Positions 25,102 to 35,250 are shown, counted from the first letter of the stretch. The stretch: DNA of 64,000 nt from JADJLQ01 sp044227925 (GCA_044227925.1 JBGAVW010000006.1:71639-135638); one strand, 5' to 3'. Made by a program: numbers and translations. The notes: generated by a model from the sequence alone, not told the origin.

Positions 25102-26310
25102 TCATTTAACAAATTTGGTTAAATAATTGAAAATCAATTCAGTAGCTCCTTTGTTTTGATTAAAATACTGATTCGCCTGGGTATGAATATTCATTAATCT
25201 TTCGCCAGACAATGAATCTACAACCTCTTTCAGCTCCGTGTCGGTATTTATTGAAAAACCTATTTCTATTTTTATTAAATCATAGGCTTCTTTGAAGGAT
25301 TGGTAATTCGGTCCGAAAATGACAGGTATGCCATATACTGCTGCCTCCAGTGTATTATGAATGCCTTTCCCAAATCCCCCTCCGATATAAGCAATAGTCG
25401 CGTATGTATAGATTAAACTTAATAATCCAATTTTATCTACAATCAGGATATTAAAATCTTCCCCATTCCACTGAGAGTATAAAATGGGTGAATATTCAGA
25501 TAGTAGTACGGTTGTATCGTTTATGGCAGATGCTGATATTTCATGTGGAACTATAATTAAATTAAATGCCGGATTATGTTCATACCATTTTTTAATTATT
25601 TTTTCATCCGCTGGCCAGGTAGACCCTGCGATGAATAATGGCTTTGTCGAGCTAAACTTTTTGAATAATGGTGGTGGATCGCTATGATCGCGAATGGAGA
25701 GTACTCTGTCGATACGTGTATCACCGGCTACTATTGCATGTGAATACCCCGTTTGTTCCAGGTATTTTTTACTTTCAAGGTCCTGGACAAAAATGGCATC
25801 TGCATTCTTTACTTTTTTCATAAGCCACTGGTTCCATGGTTTTAGCAGGAAATGACCTTTCCACCAAAAGGTTGAAATGTAAATGAAAGGAACCCGATCA
25901 GAGATCAATCGATCTAAATGGTTATACCAGAATTCATACTTTACGAAGATGGCTAGCGAAGGCTTGAGTATATTGATAAAGTGTGTTGAATCCTTTTTGG
26001 TATCCAAAGGCATGTAACCAACCCAGTCTGCGTATGGATAATTTTTCCGTGCATTATATCCTGATGCCGAAAAAAAAGTTAAAGCGATTTTTTTATCGGG
26101 CCAATTCGATTTTATTTTTTCAATTACGGGCCGTCCTTGCTCAAATTCGCCCAGTGAAGCGGAATGAACCCAAATACATCCATCCAGATGAGCAGGTACT
26201 TGTTGATTTTCCCTGACTAATAAAAAAGAATGGATCTTAGGATTGAATTTTCCTATTATTTTCAGTATGCTTTTTAAGGTTTCTAATAATACATTGTATA
26301 AAATATGCAT
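25102..26310 (-). CDS. waaA: 3-deoxy-D-manno-octulosonic acid (Kdo) transferase
   Basis: This 402-residue GT30-type enzyme has the N-terminal acceptor domain motifs 'WVHSASLGEFEQGRPVIEKI' and 'YMPLDTKKD', the middle 'VFVQDLESKKYL' and 'VAGDTRIDRV', and the C-terminal donor-site loop 'IAYIGGGFGKGIHNTLEAA'. It transfers Kdo from CMP-Kdo to lipid A precursor at the inner membrane. It follows the outer-membrane protein gene by five bases on the same strand and so is probably co-transcribed with it. Together with lptE and the LptD-like gene it points to a normal LPS-bearing cell. Confidence 0.94.
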   Translation of the reverse strand: MHILYNVLLETLKSILKIIGKFNPKIHSFLLVRENQQVPAHLDGCIWVHSASLGEFEQGRPVIEKIKSNWPDKKIALTFFSASGYNARKNYPYADWVGYMPLDTKKDSTHFINILKPSLAIFVKYEFWYNHLDRLISDRVPFIYISTFWWKGHFLLKPWNQWLMKKVKNADAIFVQDLESKKYLEQTGYSHAIVAGDTRIDRVLSIRDHSDPPPLFKKFSSTKPLFIAGSTWPADEKIIKKWYEHNPAFNLIIVPHEISASAINDTTVLLSEYSPILYSQWNGEDFNILIVDKIGLLSLIYTYATIAYIGGGFGKGIHNTLEAAVYGIPVIFGPNYQSFKEAYDLIKIEIGFSINTDTELKEVVDSLSGERLMNIHTQANQYFNQNKGATELIFNYLTKFVK

Positions 26311-26315
26311 AATGA

Positions 26316-27044
26316 TCAGTAATAGATTTTATTAGGGTCTTTTGATTTTAAAATCGGGAGTATCCATTTTATTGTAAACCCAAGCAAACCATCGGTTTGT
26401 TTACTGTGACCAAGATTGGGCTGGTCAAATTGAATATTTCTTCTCAATACAGTATTGGCTTGAGTATAGCTAAGCTCTATTTCGAAATTAATAAGTTTGC
26501 TCGCACTCTGGTAACGGTAGGTCATATTTTCTTGTATAGCCCATCCGGAAGAAAATCGATCATAGCCGTATTTATACACTCCATTTATGGGTTCAAAACT
26601 ATTACCAGGGTTTTGAAACCTAATCCAGTGCATCAGCCAACCTGGCTTAATCCCGAAAAGAATAGAATGGGCAGTATTTTTGAATTGTAATTCTTTATTT
26701 ACTTTCAGTCCTATCAGCATACCTCTTAATCGAAAATCTACTTGAGTAAGTTGATGATCTCCGCCGATCAGATCCCCTTCGGGGGTGCGCAAGCGTTTTA
26801 ATACATCTTCTTTAACTGTAGAGCCAAAGAAATATTCATAGGATGGCCCCACTTCCCAGCTACCCAATTTTTTTAACACCGTTACTTCAAGTTTGCCATG
26901 ACTGCCATATCTGTCATTAAAATCCGCCATACCAAGTTGGAAACCATATCCCAATTGCACCAACCAGTTGGTTCGCAAGCTATCCTGAGCAAAGGAAATG
27001 CTTATGATGAAAAGAGACAAAAAGACCAGAACAGAAACTTTCAA
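26316..27044 (-). CDS. Outer-membrane beta-barrel protein of unknown role
   Basis: This 242-residue protein has a signal peptide ending at 'ISISFAQ' and a body of alternating hydrophobic/aromatic strands ('YGFQLGMADFNDRYG', 'WEVGPSYEYFFGS', 'INFEIELSYTQAN') that ends in 'WILPILKSK'. This looks like a small 8-10 strand barrel. I cannot place it in a named family. It is five bases upstream of waaA, so a role in the envelope is likely. A TATATTTG -7 candidate lies 29 bases before its ATG. Confidence 0.7.
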   Translation of the reverse strand: MKVSVLVFLSLFIISISFAQDSLRTNWLVQLGYGFQLGMADFNDRYGSHGKLEVTVLKKLGSWEVGPSYEYFFGSTVKEDVLKRLRTPEGDLIGGDHQLTQVDFRLRGMLIGLKVNKELQFKNTAHSILFGIKPGWLMHWIRFQNPGNSFEPINGVYKYGYDRFSSGWAIQENMTYRYQSASKLINFEIELSYTQANTVLRRNIQFDQPNLGHSKQTDGLLGFTIKWILPILKSKDPNKIYY

Positions 27045-27072
27045 TCAAAAAAGGTTTTGGTAATACATCATG

Positions 27073-27080
27073 CAAATATA
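27073..27080 (-). promoter_or_regulatory. TAnnTTTG -7 box of the barrel/waaA pair
   Basis: The minus strand reads TATATTTG; a TTG lies 23 bases further upstream (plus-strand CAA at 27104-27106), slightly longer than the usual 19-21 spacing. Confidence 0.4.
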
Positions 27081-27144
27081 TTCGAGGGCTGGATATTAAC
27101 AGTCAAAATTAAGGTTTAGTCTGTATTAAAGATTTCAAAAAAAA

Positions 27145-27175
27145 TTGATTGTCACCACTTTATGATTTATATTTG
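27145..27175 (+). promoter_or_regulatory. Promoter of the surface-polysaccharide operon
   Basis: TTG at 27145-27147 and TATATTTG at 27168-27175 are separated by 20 bases, a very good match to the Bacteroidota consensus. The transcript should begin near 27182, about 12 bases before the ATG at 27194. This excludes the upstream in-frame TTG at 27149 as a start. Confidence 0.65.
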
Positions 27176-27193
27176 CGCCTCCTAAATAAAAAG

Positions 27194-28135
27194 ATGGCAG
27201 GAAAAAGAGTTTTGATTACAGGAGCAGCCGGTTTCCTGGGATCGCACTTGTGTGACCGGTTTATACAAGAAGGTGATGCCGTAATTGGTATGGATAATTT
27301 AATTACGGGTTCGCAAAAAAATATTGAACATCTGTTTAAGCTGCAACAGTTTGAATTTTATCACCACGATGTGAGTAAGTTTGTGCATGTACCGGGGCAT
27401 ATCGATTATATCCTTCATTTTGCCTCACCCGCCAGCCCTATAGATTATTTGAAAATGCCCATTCAAACCCTAAAGGTAGGATCACTGGGTACACATAATT
27501 TGTTAGGTCTTGCCAGAGTGAAGAATGCCCGGGTATTGATAGCCTCCACTTCCGAAGTGTATGGTGACCCGCTTGAACATCCACAAAAGGAAGAATACTG
27601 GGGCAATGTAAATCCAATAGGACCCAGGGGGGTGTATGATGAAGCGAAACGATTTCAGGAGGCCATCACCATGGCATATCATAATTTTCATGGACTTGAA
27701 ACCAGAATCGTACGAATTTTTAACACGTATGGCCCCAGAATGAGAGTACAGGATGGCAGGGCTTTACCTGCATTCTTTTCACAAGCCATCCGTGGTGAAG
27801 ACATTACTGTTTTTGGAGATGGTAGTCAGACCCGTTCTTTTTGTTATGTTGATGACCTGATCGAAGGGATCTACAGACTATTATTGAGTGATTATCATTT
27901 GCCTGTAAATATTGGAAATCCGGATGAAATCACGTTGCAGGAAGCCGCCGAAGAGGTTCAAAAGCTGGTTGGGACAGCATCGAATATTGTGTATAAACCG
28001 TTGCCTGTGGATGATCCTAAAACCCGTCGACCTGATATTACCAAAGCCAAATCAATATTGAACTGGGAACCCAAGGTGCATAGATCGGAAGGATTTAAAC
28101 ATACACTTCAATATTTTAAAGAAGCCTTAGCATGA
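27194..28135 (+). CDS. UDP-glucuronate decarboxylase-like SDR (UDP-xylose synthase)
   Basis: This 313-residue extended SDR has 'GAAGFLGSHLCDRF' for NAD binding, 'TSEVYGDP' (catalytic Ser/Thr) and 'YDEAKRFQEAI' (YxxxK). The UXS-diagnostic 'IFNTYGPRMRVQDGRALPAF' and 'FGDGSQTRSFCYVDDLI' follow. It should convert UDP-glucuronate to UDP-xylose for cell-surface glycan. It starts at the ATG at 27194, downstream of a two-box promoter. It overlaps the dTDP-glucose dehydratase by four bases, starting an operon with a large export protein. A UDP-glucuronate or related 4,6-modifying activity is the alternative. Confidence 0.88.
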   Translation: MAGKRVLITGAAGFLGSHLCDRFIQEGDAVIGMDNLITGSQKNIEHLFKLQQFEFYHHDVSKFVHVPGHIDYILHFASPASPIDYLKMPIQTLKVGSLGTHNLLGLARVKNARVLIASTSEVYGDPLEHPQKEEYWGNVNPIGPRGVYDEAKRFQEAITMAYHNFHGLETRIVRIFNTYGPRMRVQDGRALPAFFSQAIRGEDITVFGDGSQTRSFCYVDDLIEGIYRLLLSDYHLPVNIGNPDEITLQEAAEEVQKLVGTASNIVYKPLPVDDPKTRRPDITKAKSILNWEPKVHRSEGFKHTLQYFKEALA

Positions 28136-29193
28136 GTTTAGAATCAAAAACGGTTTGGATCACTGGAGGAGCTGGATTTATCGGGTCTCATGCAGTGAGA
28201 CATTTTTTGCACAGGTATCCCGGGTATAAGATAGTAAATATTGATGCTCTTACTTATGCTGGAAATCTAGCTAATCTCCGCGATATTGCAGATCATCCCC
28301 GGTATCATTTTGTGCAGGCTGATATTACAGATGAAAAAGCACTGCAATCTGCTTTTGATCGGTACCCCGCTGATTGGATCATTCATTTTGCAGCAGAATC
28401 ACATGTAGACCGATCTATAATGGATCCGTTGTCATTCATCAAAACCAATGTGTTAGGCACTGCCAACTTACTCATTCTTGCTAAGAAAAACTGGAAGGAT
28501 ACCAAGGGAAAATTATTTTATCATATTTCTACGGATGAAGTATTTGGAAGCCTGGGGCTGGAGGGTTTTTTTACAGAACATACTGCTTATGATCCCAGGT
28601 CACCTTATTCGGCGTCAAAAGCTTCTTCTGACCATTTTGTGAGGGCTTACCATCATACCTACCATCTTCCGGTAATCATTTCCAATTGTTCTAATAACTA
28701 TGGCCCTTTTCAATTTCCGGAAAAACTAATACCGGTGGTAATCCAAAATATTTTAAAGCGGTCACCTATCCCGGTATATGGTGAAGGTACTAATGTACGA
28801 GATTGGCTTTTTGTACAGGATCATGTGGAGGCCATCGATTTAATATCGCATCATGGAAAAATGGGTGAAACCTATGCCATAGGTGGTCATAATGAGATAA
28901 AAAACATCGAATTGGTGCGATTGTTGTGTAAGATCATGGATCGCAAACTCGGCAGAGGCGAAGGTGAGTCCGAAAAACTGATCAGTTTTGTCAGGGACAG
29001 GCCTGGTCATGATATGCGTTACGCCATCGATTCTACTAAGTTGCAAAATGAATTGGGATGGAGACCCAAAATAATGCCTGAAAAAGGAATGGAAATTACA
29101 GTTGATTGGTATTTGAAGGAAAAAGAATGGTTAGAAGGTGTGACTTCCGGTACTTATCAATCGTATTACAAAGAACAATATCAAAACCGGTAA
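28132..29193 (+). CDS. rfbB: dTDP-glucose 4,6-dehydratase
   Basis: This 353-residue extended SDR has 'GGAGFIGSHAVRHFL', 'NIDALTYAGNLANL', 'HFAAESHVDRSI', the active site 'STDEVFG' and 'YSASKASSDHFVRAY', and 'NNYGPFQFPEKLIP'. This is the full RmlB signature set, including the Asp-Glu pair that does the dehydration. It makes dTDP-4-keto-6-deoxyglucose, precursor of rhamnose and other deoxysugars. No rmlA, rmlC or rmlD is adjacent. It sits between the UXS-like gene (ATGA overlap) and the SLBB protein (seven-base gap) in one operon. Confidence 0.95.
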   Translation: MSLESKTVWITGGAGFIGSHAVRHFLHRYPGYKIVNIDALTYAGNLANLRDIADHPRYHFVQADITDEKALQSAFDRYPADWIIHFAAESHVDRSIMDPLSFIKTNVLGTANLLILAKKNWKDTKGKLFYHISTDEVFGSLGLEGFFTEHTAYDPRSPYSASKASSDHFVRAYHHTYHLPVIISNCSNNYGPFQFPEKLIPVVIQNILKRSPIPVYGEGTNVRDWLFVQDHVEAIDLISHHGKMGETYAIGGHNEIKNIELVRLLCKIMDRKLGRGEGESEKLISFVRDRPGHDMRYAIDSTKLQNELGWRPKIMPEKGMEITVDWYLKEKEWLEGVTSGTYQSYYKEQYQNR

Positions 29194-29200
29194 AAAGTAA

Positions 29201-32074
29201 ATGAATAAAACTATACTGTTAATACTCTCCATTGCTTTTATCATACCTGTCTGCACTTTTGGGCAAGTACCTAATTTATTAAATCCTCAGCGCGCCGCTG
29301 CGAGTGAGTTAGCAAGAAAAGGAATTACAGAACAAGAACTGTTGGATAAGCTAGCCGAAAAAGGAGTCTTTCTGGATAATATACAAAACCTGTCTGCAAA
29401 TGAAGCCATACGATTGCAATCTGCAATAGAGCAGGCCATAGCTGAGATCGAAGCAGAAAAAGGGCTGAACAATCCCAATGCAGGCCAATTTAGAAGCAAC
29501 GACACCACTGTTCGCCCTCAGGTGAGCAGAAACAGACCTGCCCCAAATGCAAATGACTCTACCGAAACACCAGAGCTGCAGCCTAATGATCCTTCACCCA
29601 ATATTGTCTACAAAGACAGCATAGTTTATATCCCTGCTGCTACTACCACTAAGACTTCCAATACGGCCAGCAATTTAAAATCTCAGCCAGTAGATATCTC
29701 CAACCTGGTTTACGGGCAAGAAATATTTAAAAATAAAAGTATACAGCTTTATAATAAATCGGAAAACATCAAACCTCCGGATACCTATGTATTGGGGATC
29801 GGGGATATTTTAAACATTCACATCTTTGGACGATCCAAAGCCGACCTTAAAAACCTGGAGATAAATCCTCAGGGATATATTCAGCCCGGTAATTATCCAA
29901 GAATTTATGTTAAAGGATTGACCTATGCACAGGCAAAAAAAATTGTCAGCCAAAATCTGAATAATTATTATGTATTCTTACCGAATGAGTTTGAAATGAC
30001 CATCGATTTTAGTCGGGAGATAGGTGTAAATATTTATGGTGAAGCAGAACAAATCGGAACATTTAATATGCCTGCAACCAACACAGCCATCAACGCATTG
30101 GTAGCAGCCAAAGGCCCCAACCGGATTGGTAGTGTTCGGAACATTAAACTCATACGGGGTAAAACAGTAAAAAATATTGATATCTATGAATTTATAAATA
30201 ACCCTGCCGTTTCACAGGATTATTATCTCGAGCAAAACGACATCATCCACATTCCCGTGGCTCAGAAAGTAGTAACTATCACGGGCGCTGTACGAAGGCC
30301 CATGAAATACGAATTATTAGAAAATGAAGATTTAATGAAACTGATCCAATATGCTGCCGGGCTAAGAGAAGATGCATACCAGAAAAGCATTCAGGTAAAA
30401 AGATTTGTTGATGACAAGGAAAAAATAATAGATGTCCCGTATAAAGAATTAGTCAATGTAAAAAGCGATTTTAAACTTTTAGGTGGTGATGTGGTGTCTA
30501 TAAAAAATATTCCATTACCAACCGAACAAATAGTTACGATAGATGGCAGAGTTGAGACTCCCGGTACCTATCAACTAATTGAGGGTATGCGCATTTATGA
30601 CCTGTTAGAAAAAGGCCAGGTGAGGAGAGGGGCTAAAACCGACTTGTCTTTTTTACAAAGACAAAACGATGATGGCACTGTTGCTATGCAAAGAATCAAC
30701 ATCAGTAAAATACTGGAGAACAGATCGGATACAAATAATATTCAATTAAAGCCCCAGGATCGGCTGGTGATTTATGCATTGTCTATGTACATCGATCAGG
30801 AATACATCACGGCTGGTGGGGCCATTCGCCAATCTGTTCGTGTACCTTTCGATCCAAATAAAAGCTATAGAGTATCCGATATGATCGCAATGGGCGGTGG
30901 CGTAGCTCCGGATGCACTTGAGTTTGGTTATATCAAAAGAATCAATAGAAACAATTTTGTAGAAAAAGAGTATGTTGTTTTTAACACTCAAAAGGCCATT
31001 GCAAATCCGGGAAGTGCTGACGATCCAATACTTGAACCAGGAGATGATATCTTAATCTACAATGACAGATCTTTTTATGATGAAGCTTTTATTACAATCT
31101 CAGGTAGTGTGCGCAAGCCCGGAAGCTTTGCATATGGCCCGGGGTTTACATTAAAAGATTTGGTTGTTTTGGCTGGCGGTTTTACGATGCAGGCTGCAAC
31201 CAACCGGATAGAAGTATTCAGAGTGATGTTGGACGAAAACAGACCTACTAAGACTGTAGTGGCTACTCTCACATTGCGTCGTGGTGATGTTATCACCGAT
31301 AATAATGAAGGTCAGTATAAATTGATGCCCTTCGATCAGGTACAAGTTCGTACGGTACCTGATTTTGAATTACAACAGAATGTAAACATAGAGGGAGAAG
31401 TGTTGTTTCCTGGCACCTATGCCCTGATAAAGGATAATGAAACTGTGGTCGACTTATTAAGAAGATCAGGAGGCCCAAGTGCAGAGGCATTTTTGGAAGG
31501 AGCTACACTTTATCGGTCCCAGGATGACATAGGGTATATTGTATTTAGAATGACCAAAGCAGTCAAGGAACCTACAAGTTGGGATAATCTCATCTTAAAA
31601 GAAGGAGATCGTCTGGTTATACCCAAGGTGATAGATTTTGTCCGTGTACAGGGCGCTACCGATGCTGCTGAATTGTATCAGCAAAAATTAATTGGAGCTA
31701 ATAATAGTGTAAACGTGGCTTTTATACCGAATAAAAGGGCAAAGTTTTATGTCGATGAGTTTGCTGCCGGTGTAGCTAAAACGGGCTCCACATCCCGGAT
31801 AACGGTGGAGTTGCCTAATGGAAAGATAGCAAAGACAAAGGATTATTTTTTATTTAAAGTTTATCCCAAAGTAGATAAAGGTTCGATAGTAAAAGTAGGT
31901 ACCAAACCACCCCGTTCAGCGAGGGCCAGCAGAGATGAGATTATAGTAGATTCCAACGGAGTTTCAAGGCGTGTACCCAGGGCTAAAGTGAATTGGTCAA
32001 AGGTATTGGCTGATACTATGTCACAGGCTACTGCTGTTTTGTCTTTTGTCCTTCTCATTCAAAATTTAAAATAA
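29201..32074 (+). CDS. Large SLBB-domain polysaccharide export protein (Wza-like)
   Basis: This 957-residue protein has a signal peptide ('IPVCTFGQ') and a low-complexity Pro/Asn/Ser region. The polysaccharide export domain is at ~195-275 ('VLGIGDILNIHIFGR', 'GYIQPGNYPRIYVKG'), and a chain of SLBB repeats covers ~275-840 ('VNIYGEAEQIGTF', 'VTITGAVRRPMKYEL', 'VTIDGRVETPGTYQL', 'ITISGSVRKPGSFAY', 'VNIEGEVLFPGTYAL'). A hydrophobic C-terminal segment follows near residue 940. It should form the outer-membrane exit for capsule or exopolysaccharide. It is much longer than E. coli Wza (~380) because of extra SLBB units, as usual in Bacteroidota. No Wzc-like kinase or polymerase is adjacent. Confidence 0.92.
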   Translation: MNKTILLILSIAFIIPVCTFGQVPNLLNPQRAAASELARKGITEQELLDKLAEKGVFLDNIQNLSANEAIRLQSAIEQAIAEIEAEKGLNNPNAGQFRSNDTTVRPQVSRNRPAPNANDSTETPELQPNDPSPNIVYKDSIVYIPAATTTKTSNTASNLKSQPVDISNLVYGQEIFKNKSIQLYNKSENIKPPDTYVLGIGDILNIHIFGRSKADLKNLEINPQGYIQPGNYPRIYVKGLTYAQAKKIVSQNLNNYYVFLPNEFEMTIDFSREIGVNIYGEAEQIGTFNMPATNTAINALVAAKGPNRIGSVRNIKLIRGKTVKNIDIYEFINNPAVSQDYYLEQNDIIHIPVAQKVVTITGAVRRPMKYELLENEDLMKLIQYAAGLREDAYQKSIQVKRFVDDKEKIIDVPYKELVNVKSDFKLLGGDVVSIKNIPLPTEQIVTIDGRVETPGTYQLIEGMRIYDLLEKGQVRRGAKTDLSFLQRQNDDGTVAMQRINISKILENRSDTNNIQLKPQDRLVIYALSMYIDQEYITAGGAIRQSVRVPFDPNKSYRVSDMIAMGGGVAPDALEFGYIKRINRNNFVEKEYVVFNTQKAIANPGSADDPILEPGDDILIYNDRSFYDEAFITISGSVRKPGSFAYGPGFTLKDLVVLAGGFTMQAATNRIEVFRVMLDENRPTKTVVATLTLRRGDVITDNNEGQYKLMPFDQVQVRTVPDFELQQNVNIEGEVLFPGTYALIKDNETVVDLLRRSGGPSAEAFLEGATLYRSQDDIGYIVFRMTKAVKEPTSWDNLILKEGDRLVIPKVIDFVRVQGATDAAELYQQKLIGANNSVNVAFIPNKRAKFYVDEFAAGVAKTGSTSRITVELPNGKIAKTKDYFLFKVYPKVDKGSIVKVGTKPPRSARASRDEIIVDSNGVSRRVPRAKVNWSKVLADTMSQATAVLSFVLLIQNLK

Positions 32075-32085
32075 ATTGCTGAAGG

Positions 32086-35000
32086 TCAGAATCTGGTTCT
32101 GATGATTTCTCTATCTTTTAAATAATCACACCAGTCACATTCAGGCTTATTGCAGCCCATTTCAAATTGATGATTTTTAATTTTACTGTAGACATCAGTG
32201 ATCAGATTGGCCATATAGACCAGATCTTCATTGGTAAAGCTGTATTCTTTATTGGTAAATTTGGAAGGGTCCAGTTTGTCGGCCTGAAGGAATAAAATAT
32301 TTGCTTTTTGTGCATTCCACTGGGTTGATTTATCTAAATCCAAAAGTATTTTGTAAAACAAGGATTGACGCCAATGGTCGCCACCTTCTGATTTTCCACT
32401 TCTGGCGGGTAGTTTTTGCTTGGCTCCTGAGCTATCACCCTGGCCGGACTTAAAGTCTATCAAAACGGCAGAACTGCCATAAGAAATTACCTGGTCTATT
32501 TTGCCTTTTAAAGGAATTCCATTTAAATGTACATTATCTATAAAATATTCAAGTTTGTATTCTTTTACATCGGTCCAGATGGATTTATTTTGTTCAAAAA
32601 ACAGGGGAAGTTGTTTCGAAAATTTCCGGATCAGTCCGTTGTATTCATCAATAGTAAAATGCCATTCGTTTCGCTTTAATGATTGGATAAAAAATTCCAC
32701 TAAATAGTCAATCTCAAAACCATTGTTTTTAAGATATTGAAAGAAAAACTCATGCAATGCCTGATGGAGGCTGGTGCCTAACCCGATATGCGCATTATCC
32801 AATTGAGGCACACGCAATATTTCTTCAAAATAAAATGTACGTGGACAATCGAGATATGAATTTAATACCGATGCCGTCATTACAAAATCAGTGAGGTATT
32901 CATCTATCAGATGGTGATTGAATATCTCAGGCTCAATGGACTTTTTCCTATTGATCAAAATCATTTTATCTATTAATAGTTGCTCATCCACTGATTCAGG
33001 TTGTACAGTAGTTTTTAGAAACTCTACAGTGTTTTGTACAAAATCCGAAGGGGCTGTGGTCTTTTCTGTTTCACTGTCTGATACCAATGGCCAGGAGATA
33101 GTAAGATTTTTTTTCGCCCGTGTCATAGCTACATAAAACAATCTTCTTTCATCCAGTGGTTTGTATTGCTTGCTTTGTTCTATTTGTGTGATGTGATCAG
33201 GTAATTTATAAGCTTGCTGATCCTGACCACTGTAGCCTTCCCAATCTGCCTTTTGTGCGTTCATAATCCATACGGATTCAAATTCCTGTCCTTTAGCAGC
33301 ATGCGCCGTGAGTATATGTACTCCATTGGAGGTAGTATATCCTGCTTCCAGATTTATGGGTATCTCAAAATTGGCCATTTTTTCCAATTGTTGTAAATAA
33401 TCTGAAAGGGTGATGTGTGGCTGATGCTGACTGATAGATCTTATTTGGTGGAATAATGTATTAATACATCTCATATTCCATGTGGACTCGGAAGATTTGA
33501 GTGCCCAGGTCAAAAGTCCCGAGCTTCTAAAAATTTCTTCCACAATTGCAGACAGTGTTTTTACGGGGGGCAATTGTTTTTGCCATTCTTTCAATTTCTC
33601 AATGAATTGGATCAGTAATTCCCTGTTTTTAAAAGGTGCATCCGGCCAGGCCGCTCTATCTGCTAATTTTTCAACCAGTAATTTTCTGTCTCTGTTTTTT
33701 CGTTCCAGAAAAGCAATTAAAGCGATGTCGTCGTTTTCCAATCCCCAATACGGAAGGTACAACAATGGCATCAAATAGACTTCCCCGCTGGAAAGTTCAT
33801 GATATTCTGCATTTAAGTATTTTAATAGAAGGATGAAATGCCTGATAAACGGTTGGTCCAGTATGTCTTTTCCAAGTTTCAAACTTACGGGGATGCCTTC
33901 CAATTCCAGTAGATAGATTAAGTCCTGAACGGTTTTTATACGGCGACTAAGTATGGCAGTATCAGACAGGTTTTCATTTTTTCGGTGTTTTTCCCTGATA
34001 TAATTAAATACGGCTAGTGTTTCGTGCTGTGGGTTGATGAAAGAACGTATTACAGGCGGCTGTGAGCCTGCTGCTGCATCGGATGAAATGAGCTTTTTAT
34101 TTATTTTCTCTATTGTTCCCGGAGGTAAGTCTAAATAATAATCTTTTAATCTTCCGGTAGGTAACTTTTCTATAAGATCATTGGCACAATCGAGTATACT
34201 TTGGGTAGATCTGAAATTTTCAGTTATGCAATAGACATCTATACCGGGGTATTTCTTAAAAATCTGTATCAGGTTTTGCTCGTTGGCTCCCTGAAAACGG
34301 TAGATTGCCTGATCATCATCACCTACCACAAACAAATTAGGCTCGTCCCAATAACTGATAAGTTGAAGTACAATATTATTTTGAATGGCATTGGTATCCT
34401 GAAATTCGTCAATCAAAAAATACAAATACTGCTCCTGGTATTTCAATAACAGATCAGGGTATTTGATAAAAGCGGATTTTACCTCCAACAGCATATCGTG
34501 GTAGTCTATCCATTGTCTCTCCTTCATTTTTTCCAGATAGGAGGTATATGTCTTCAATACATCAATAGTTCGCAAAAATTTGCCTTTATCTTCGTAATAG
34601 GTAGTTTTTAACTGGGCACTATTTTTTTTATATTGATAGTCTGGCAATTCGGCCATTCTGTCTACATATTCCAATGTTTGCAGGATGATTTGGTTTGCGT
34701 TTTTTTCTTCCTTTTTTAAATTGTCGTATTGTTTGTCAAACCGTATGATATCAAAATAGCGGTCCCCAATGATTCGCTTTACACGGCTCTCATCGGGCAA
34801 TTCAAGTAATATTTGTTCAATCAGTTCATACCGCTGTAATGGACTGGCAAGTTTAAATTTTTTAAAATCAAAGAAATATTCCGGGTTTTCATTGATAATT
34901 TTATTACAAAAGGAGTGATAAGTAAAAATATGTGCCTCATGCGCTGCAGGCCCAATGAACTGAAGCAATCTTTCCCGCATAGCCAGTACACCGGCTTCAG

Positions 35001-35250
35001 AATAAGTAAGACATAATATTTGATTGATATTGGTATCGGTTTCATCCAGAATATAACCATACCGGGCAGCAAAAACCTGGGTTTTCCCTGTTCCCGGACC
35101 TGCCAAAACCATCACCGGCCCATCAATGTCTTTCACTGCTTTTAGCTGTGTTTCGGTGAGCCCTTGCAACGCTTTATAGAAAGCATCTCTCATTTTTCTT
35201 CTATCATTGGACGAAAACAGATCAGGCATATGTGTTTTGTTTTTTTTCAT
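32086..35250 (-). CDS. UvrD/Rep-like helicase fused to RecB-like nuclease domain
   Basis: This 1054-residue superfamily-1A helicase has Q-motif 'TETQLKAV' (32-39), Walker A 'GPGTGKT' (51-57), Walker B 'LIDEFQDTN' (~280), 'VVGDDDQAIYRFQGA', and motifs V/VI 'ILTAHAAKGQEFESVWI' and 'RRLFYVAMTRAKKNL'. The C-terminal ~260 residues form a PD-(D/E)XK nuclease: 'LDCPRTFYFEEIL', 'VLIDFKSGQGD', and a terminal 'CNKPECDWCDYL', the three-plus-one cysteine layout that holds a 4Fe-4S cluster in Cas4/AddB-type nucleases. It probably processes DNA ends in repair. Its start overlaps the stop of the beta-lactamase-like gene upstream by four bases. Confidence 0.92.
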   Translation of the reverse strand: MKKNKTHMPDLFSSNDRRKMRDAFYKALQGLTETQLKAVKDIDGPVMVLAGPGTGKTQVFAARYGYILDETDTNINQILCLTYSEAGVLAMRERLLQFIGPAAHEAHIFTYHSFCNKIINENPEYFFDFKKFKLASPLQRYELIEQILLELPDESRVKRIIGDRYFDIIRFDKQYDNLKKEEKNANQIILQTLEYVDRMAELPDYQYKKNSAQLKTTYYEDKGKFLRTIDVLKTYTSYLEKMKERQWIDYHDMLLEVKSAFIKYPDLLLKYQEQYLYFLIDEFQDTNAIQNNIVLQLISYWDEPNLFVVGDDDQAIYRFQGANEQNLIQIFKKYPGIDVYCITENFRSTQSILDCANDLIEKLPTGRLKDYYLDLPPGTIEKINKKLISSDAAAGSQPPVIRSFINPQHETLAVFNYIREKHRKNENLSDTAILSRRIKTVQDLIYLLELEGIPVSLKLGKDILDQPFIRHFILLLKYLNAEYHELSSGEVYLMPLLYLPYWGLENDDIALIAFLERKNRDRKLLVEKLADRAAWPDAPFKNRELLIQFIEKLKEWQKQLPPVKTLSAIVEEIFRSSGLLTWALKSSESTWNMRCINTLFHQIRSISQHQPHITLSDYLQQLEKMANFEIPINLEAGYTTSNGVHILTAHAAKGQEFESVWIMNAQKADWEGYSGQDQQAYKLPDHITQIEQSKQYKPLDERRLFYVAMTRAKKNLTISWPLVSDSETEKTTAPSDFVQNTVEFLKTTVQPESVDEQLLIDKMILINRKKSIEPEIFNHHLIDEYLTDFVMTASVLNSYLDCPRTFYFEEILRVPQLDNAHIGLGTSLHQALHEFFFQYLKNNGFEIDYLVEFFIQSLKRNEWHFTIDEYNGLIRKFSKQLPLFFEQNKSIWTDVKEYKLEYFIDNVHLNGIPLKGKIDQVISYGSSAVLIDFKSGQGDSSGAKQKLPARSGKSEGGDHWRQSLFYKILLDLDKSTQWNAQKANILFLQADKLDPSKFTNKEYSFTNEDLVYMANLITDVYSKIKNHQFEMGCNKPECDWCDYLKDREIIRTRF

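Noticed and set aside
30746..31490. Several minus-strand frames inside the SLBB gene
   Set aside because: They are shadows of a long, repeat-containing coding region with strong family motifs on the plus strand.
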